The notes under the pieces are model-generated. The model had not been told where the DNA came from, searched no databases, and worked only from the letters and a program-made list of their open reading frames with translations. Positions 60,680 through 64,000 of a stretch of 64,000 nucleotides of DNA are shown here, one piece after another. This DNA comes from an uncultured Bacteroidota bacterium (GTDB lineage Bacteria > Bacteroidota > Bacteroidia > Bacteroidales > F082): assembly GCA_913009685.1 (NCBI GenBank), contig CAJVXP010000004.1, forward strand, positions 1-64,000, read 5' to 3'. The position numbers and the translations under genes were made by a program. The first letter of the stretch is position 1. Each line of letters begins with the position of its first letter.

Positions 60680-61993
60680 ATGAAGAACAAGCCGGTTAGT
60701 CACTTTGGTATTTCCAAATTCATCAATCAGGAAACCATTGGTGGTGTTTTGTTGATCTTTGCAACTATTGTTGCTCTGTTTTGGGCAAACTCTTCCTACT
60801 ATTCTTCTTATCATTATTTATGGTACGAGTTAAAAGCAGGTTTCACCTGGGGTGATTTTAAACTCATTGGGTCGCTGCATCACTGGATTAATGACGGGCT
60901 GATGGCATTGTTCTTTTTTACGGTAGGTCTGGAAATAAAAAGGGAAATTATCGGTGGGGAACTCTCTTCTGTAAAAAAGGCTTCGTTACCCATTATGGCT
61001 GCTGTTGGCGGAATGGTTATTCCTGCCGTGGTTTATTCGCTCGTCGTGATAAACAAACCGGAACTGATGCATGGTTGGGGTGTTCCTGTGGCCACCGACA
61101 TTGCTTTTGCCCTGGGTCTTTTGGCCATGTTGGGAAAAAGAGTCAATATCCAATTGAAGATTTTTTTGACAGCGCTTGCCATTGCCGATGATCTCGGCGC
61201 TATTCTTGTAATTGCCATTTTTTATACCAATGCCATTGATTTTAAAGAGCTGTTTACTGCCGCTGTTTTTATGATTGTACTTATTGTTGCCAATTATGCC
61301 GGTGTCAGGCGTGCACTTTTTTATGCTGTTGTGGGCTTTTCGGGCGTATGGCTCTCTTTCCTTTTTTCGGGCGTCCATGCTACCGTTGCCGGTGTTCTCA
61401 TTGCGCTGACCATTCCGGCACGGACTAAAATTGATGAGGACACCTATATCTCCAAACTGGAGAAACTGTTGCATAAATTCAGAAGAGAAAATCCGAACAA
61501 CAATCCGTTGCTTACCAAAGAGCAGTCACACCTGGTTGAAGAAATTGATAAGGTGAATGATAAAGCGCAAACGCCATTGCAAAAGCTGGAATATTTTCTT
61601 CATCCCATCACCACCTATTTTATTTTGCCGGTTTTTGCCCTCGCAAATGCAGGAGTCCGTGTCGAAGGAAATATTTTCGATCTGATGTTTCATCCCATTG
61701 CCATTGCCATTATTCTGGGATTGGTACTGGGAAAATTCATCGGCATTTCGCTCTTTTCCAGACTTATGGTTAAATTTAAACTGGCCACACTACCCGAAGG
61801 AGTCAGCTGGAAACAAATTTACGGGGTGGCTCTTTTGGCGGGGATTGGTTTTACCATGTCTATTTTTATTTCCGAGCTGGCTTTTAGCAATGAAGCTTTT
61901 AAGCAAATTGCCAAAGTGGGAATTATGACCGCTTCTGTTATTGCGGCTGTGTTTGGGATGAGCTGGCTGGCATTAACCTCTAAAAAAGAGTGA
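60680..61993 (+). CDS. nhaA: Na+/H+ antiporter NhaA
   Basis: A 437-residue inner-membrane antiporter with about 12 TM helices that expels Na+ in exchange for H+. Ion-binding aspartates lie in ALAIADDLGAILVIAI (near 160-175), and the VPVATDIAFALGLLAML segment holds TM4 with the conserved Asp. The loop at about 255-300 (KLEKLLHKFRRENPNNN, then KAQTPLQKLEYFLHPITTYF) is longer than in the E. coli protein, as in other Bacteroidota. The in-frame TTG at 60674 precedes the ATG and is ignored. Confidence 0.95.
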   Translation: MKNKPVSHFGISKFINQETIGGVLLIFATIVALFWANSSYYSSYHYLWYELKAGFTWGDFKLIGSLHHWINDGLMALFFFTVGLEIKREIIGGELSSVKKASLPIMAAVGGMVIPAVVYSLVVINKPELMHGWGVPVATDIAFALGLLAMLGKRVNIQLKIFLTALAIADDLGAILVIAIFYTNAIDFKELFTAAVFMIVLIVANYAGVRRALFYAVVGFSGVWLSFLFSGVHATVAGVLIALTIPARTKIDEDTYISKLEKLLHKFRRENPNNNPLLTKEQSHLVEEIDKVNDKAQTPLQKLEYFLHPITTYFILPVFALANAGVRVEGNIFDLMFHPIAIAIILGLVLGKFIGISLFSRLMVKFKLATLPEGVSWKQIYGVALLAGIGFTMSIFISELAFSNEAFKQIAKVGIMTASVIAAVFGMSWLALTSKKE

Positions 61994-62099
61994 GGCCCGG
62001 ATAAATCTCACCATTAAATTAACAACCCCGAATGCGACTACCCCAAAGTTAGCTTGTTGGGTTTACTTTTAAAAATGTCTTGGGGGTAACAGAATTATT

Positions 62100-62132
62100 G
62101 AAGTTGTTTAAAGTTTTACTTTAAACAGCTTC
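62100..62132 (+). repeat. 14-bp hairpin downstream of nhaA
   Basis: The arms 62100-62113 and 62119-62132 are complementary with one G-U pair around a 5-base loop. No T-run follows, so it may be an mRNA 3' stabiliser or part of a small RNA. Confidence 0.5.
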
Positions 62133-62171
62133 TATTACCGGTATATTCACCGAAATATAATTATTCATAAA

Positions 62172-62203
62172 AGAAAACCCCCTTTCGCAAGGGAAGGTTT
62201 TCT
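62172..62203 (+). terminator. Bulged hairpin before the S41 promoter
   Basis: AGAAAACC pairs with GGTTTTCT and CCCTT pairs with AAGGG, around a TCGC loop with a two-base bulge. It is followed by TATTCTTA. It would end transcription from nhaA just upstream of the S41 promoter. Confidence 0.6.
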
Positions 62204-62208
62204 ATTCT

Positions 62209-62216
62209 TATATTTG
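62209..62216 (+). promoter_or_regulatory. -7 box TATATTTG of the S41 peptidase gene
   Basis: TATATTTG matches TAnnTTTG. Transcription would start near 62223, 17 bases before the ATG at 62240. Confidence 0.6.
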
Positions 62217-62239
62217 CATCTTCTTCAAAATTATCGGTC

Positions 62240-63877
62240 ATGACCAAAAGGCAAAGAAATTATCATGTTTATCTGCCCATAGCTTTTGCGCTGGTGCTTA
62301 TTTCAGGCATTATTCTCGGATTTTTACTGCAAAACAATACCTCTCCGCATCGTGGTATTTCTTTCATTACCGGAAGCAGACCGGCTTACCACAAAGTGGA
62401 TGAGATTATCCGTTATGTGGACAATAATTATGTAGATTCGGTAAACCAGGAGCATTTGGAAACCGATGCTGTCAAAGGGATGATGAACGACCTGGATCCA
62501 CACTCACAATACATTACGGCTGCTGAATTTGATGCTATGAACGATCCGTTACGGGGAAGTTTTCAGGGAATAGGCATTAGCTTTCGTATTGAAAAAGATA
62601 CTATCATGGTTATAAATCCGATTCCGGGAGGACCATCGGAGAAAGTCGGGCTGATGGCCGGCGACCGCATTGTGAAGGTAAACGATACGCTCATCGCAGG
62701 CGTGCATGTTACCAACAATATGGCTATGCATAAACTGAAAGGGGAAAAAGGAACCAAAGTAAAGGTAACCATATACCGGCGCGGCGTTCCCAAACTCCTT
62801 CATTTCACTATTACCAGAGGCATCATCCCAACTTACAGTCTCGACATTGCTTATATGGTCAACAAGCAGCTGGGTTACATTAAGCTGAATAAATTTTCTG
62901 CCACCACTTATGAAGAGTTTGACCGGGCAGTGAAAAAGCTGAAGAAAGAGGGAATGAAAAAGCTCATTCTTGATTTACGTAACAATCCGGGCGGTTATCT
63001 TGATGCGGCTATTCGGGTGGCCGATGAGTTTCTTCCCAAAGGAAAGATTATTGTGTTCACCAAAGGCCTTCACCGGCCAAAGACAGTTGCTTTGTCCACA
63101 AGCAAAGGACAGTTGAAACATACCGATGTGGCTGTTTTAATTAACGAAGGAACCGCTTCGGCAGCCGAAATTGTTACCGGCGCCTTGCAAGACAACGATA
63201 TCGGTGTTGTGATTGGTCGTCGTTCGTTTGGAAAAGGACTGGTGCAGGAACAAATCAGGCTGCCCGATGGCTCGGCTTTGCGGTTGACCGTAGCCCGCTA
63301 CTATACACCCACCGGACGCTGTATCCAGAAACCGTATAAAAAAGATGATTTCACGGCTTATTATTCCGAAGCTTACCACCGTTATCTTGATGGCGAAATG
63401 CAACATCCGGACAGTATTAAATTTAACGACTCGTTGAAATTTGTTACCCCCAAAGGAAAAGTGGTTTACGGCGGCGGCGGCATTATGCCGGATATTTATG
63501 TTCCGCTTGCCACGGATACTATTCATTCTTTTTATAATATCCTCGCTAACAAGGGAATGATTTATCAGTTTGCCTTTGAATATACCGATAACCATCGCGC
63601 GCCATTACGTAAATTCAAGAACTTTGAAATTTTCGACAAGGGATTTAACATGAGTAACAAAGAGTATCAGGATTTGGTGGCTTATGCCAAAGAGAAAGGA
63701 ATCACCGAAAGTCCCCGGAAAGTCAGTCTGTCGAAAAACAAAATCAAAATTCTTTTTAAAGCTTATGTGGGCAGGAATATTTTAAACGAGAAAGGATTTT
63801 ACCCTATTTATCATGAAATAGATCCTGTTTTCAAAAAAGCGGTACAGGTGATGGACAAACGGCATGTGGATGATTAA
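62240..63877 (+). CDS. S41 family C-terminal processing peptidase
   Basis: A 545-residue Tsp-like serine protease. An N-terminal TM anchor (about 10-30) is followed by a helical region, a PDZ domain (about 90-180; GIGISFRIEKDTIMVINPIPGGPSEK) and the S41 catalytic domain. The catalytic dyad is S307 (NEGTASAAEI) and K332 (SFGKGLVQEQ), with the usual spacing of 25 residues. The C-terminal 150 residues extend beyond the core. It is a periplasmic enzyme trimming the C-termini of envelope proteins. It has its own promoter. Confidence 0.95.
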   Translation: MTKRQRNYHVYLPIAFALVLISGIILGFLLQNNTSPHRGISFITGSRPAYHKVDEIIRYVDNNYVDSVNQEHLETDAVKGMMNDLDPHSQYITAAEFDAMNDPLRGSFQGIGISFRIEKDTIMVINPIPGGPSEKVGLMAGDRIVKVNDTLIAGVHVTNNMAMHKLKGEKGTKVKVTIYRRGVPKLLHFTITRGIIPTYSLDIAYMVNKQLGYIKLNKFSATTYEEFDRAVKKLKKEGMKKLILDLRNNPGGYLDAAIRVADEFLPKGKIIVFTKGLHRPKTVALSTSKGQLKHTDVAVLINEGTASAAEIVTGALQDNDIGVVIGRRSFGKGLVQEQIRLPDGSALRLTVARYYTPTGRCIQKPYKKDDFTAYYSEAYHRYLDGEMQHPDSIKFNDSLKFVTPKGKVVYGGGGIMPDIYVPLATDTIHSFYNILANKGMIYQFAFEYTDNHRAPLRKFKNFEIFDKGFNMSNKEYQDLVAYAKEKGITESPRKVSLSKNKIKILFKAYVGRNILNEKGFYPIYHEIDPVFKKAVQVMDKRHVDD

Positions 63878-63976
63878 TGATTGAGTATTTTAATTTCATT
63901 ATTAGTCTGTTTTTTGGCAGAAAATCATATGTCTTGGTTAAGTTGATAAAGATTGAAAGGATTGATTGACAACACC

Positions 63977-64000
63977 ATTCAATCTCATTCAATCTCATTC
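63977..64000. repeat. 10-bp tandem repeat at the window end
   Basis: ATTCAATCTC is repeated twice with a third ATTC cut by the window edge. The gap from 63878 shows no other signal apart from AT-rich sequence. Confidence 0.6.

Larger units (their letters stand above)
61994..62239. other. Highly structured gap between nhaA and the S41 peptidase gene
   Basis: A 246-base gap with several stems: 62100-62132 (14 bp, one G-U pair, 5-base loop), 62172-62203 (8 + 5 bp stem with a 2-base bulge) and weaker ACCCC/GGGGT pairing between 62036-62046 and 62079-62088. The S41 promoter is at 62209-62216. The first part has no stem with a T-run directly after it. Confidence 0.55.

Noticed and set aside
1-64000. 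CRISPR array, prophage or rRNA operon
   Set aside because: No regularly spaced repeats, phage or transposase genes or rRNA sequences were seen on either strand.

Overview
The window is a 64 kb stretch of chromosome from a member of the Bacteroidota, most likely a Bacteroidales/Marinilabiliales-type organism (the order is inference). The grounds are: many promoters carrying the Bacteroidota -7 box TAnnTTTG just upstream of start codons; secreted proteins ending in type IX secretion (T9SS) C-terminal sorting domains; a PorZ homologue and a GldB-type lipoprotein; Bacteroidota-typical families (DUF4369 TlpA-like protein, DUF4292 lipoprotein, OMP_b-brl_2 barrel); and a dimeric-type glycyl-tRNA synthetase. 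Nearly every gene is a housekeeping gene. I see no transposase, prophage, CRISPR array or rRNA operon.

Layout. 1-8.3 kb: the 3' part of a very large P-loop protein, ridA, ispG, an extended SDR and a secreted M1 peptidase. 8.4-17 kb: a + strand block with an ATPase-like gene overlapping ybeY, mnmG bracketed by two consensus parS sites, a methyltransferase, a very large NtrY-like sensor kinase and a polyprenyl diphosphate synthase. 17-22.5 kb: minus-strand secreted Asp-box protein, TlpA-like lipoprotein and an integral membrane DUF1295 protein. 22.8-24.2 kb: tryptophanase with a structured promoter and a possible leader peptide. 24.3-30 kb: rsgA-cupin, an EnvC-like protein, and a dut-TPR-DUF4292 lipoprotein cluster. 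30-39 kb: zinc ribbon and glyS, gldB and small envelope/zinc proteins, mlaE-mlaF, a PTPS plus folE pterin pair, BI-1 and fabD. 39-44 kb: DEAD-box helicase, tRNA-Ala(GGC), thpR, lutB-rpiB. 43.7-44.2 kb: an AT-rich 0.5 kb gap with DnaA-box-like words. 44-64 kb: mostly + strand: nadA, a lipoprotein, porZ-recO, (lipA-lipB on minus), mrdA-rodA, a TonB_C-like protein, a PAP2 phosphatase, a divergent DUF62 / phoH-purC locus, SirB1-like, tyrS, nhaA and an S41 peptidase.

How the genes fit together. There are several functional strands: envelope building and remodelling (mrdA-rodA, EnvC-like, mlaEF, PAP2, DUF4292, S41 peptidase), T9SS function and its cargo (porZ, gldB, two cargo proteins), tRNA and ribosome maturation (ybeY, mnmG, rsgA, tyrS, glyS, tRNA-Ala, helicase), and cofactors (ispG, polyprenyl synthase, nadA, lipA/lipB, folE/PTPS).

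The most notable signals outside the genes are two parS centromere sites at mnmG, an AT-rich gap before nadA that could be the replication origin, a tryptophanase leader with an inverted repeat and a 23-codon ORF, a palindromic non-coding element near 34.3 kb, and a 21-base motif shared by two convergent 3' ends (49.07 and 55.37 kb). The most unfamiliar protein is the first gene, a large protein with a GDSGVGKS P-loop of the HPr-kinase/PEP-carboxykinase sort.
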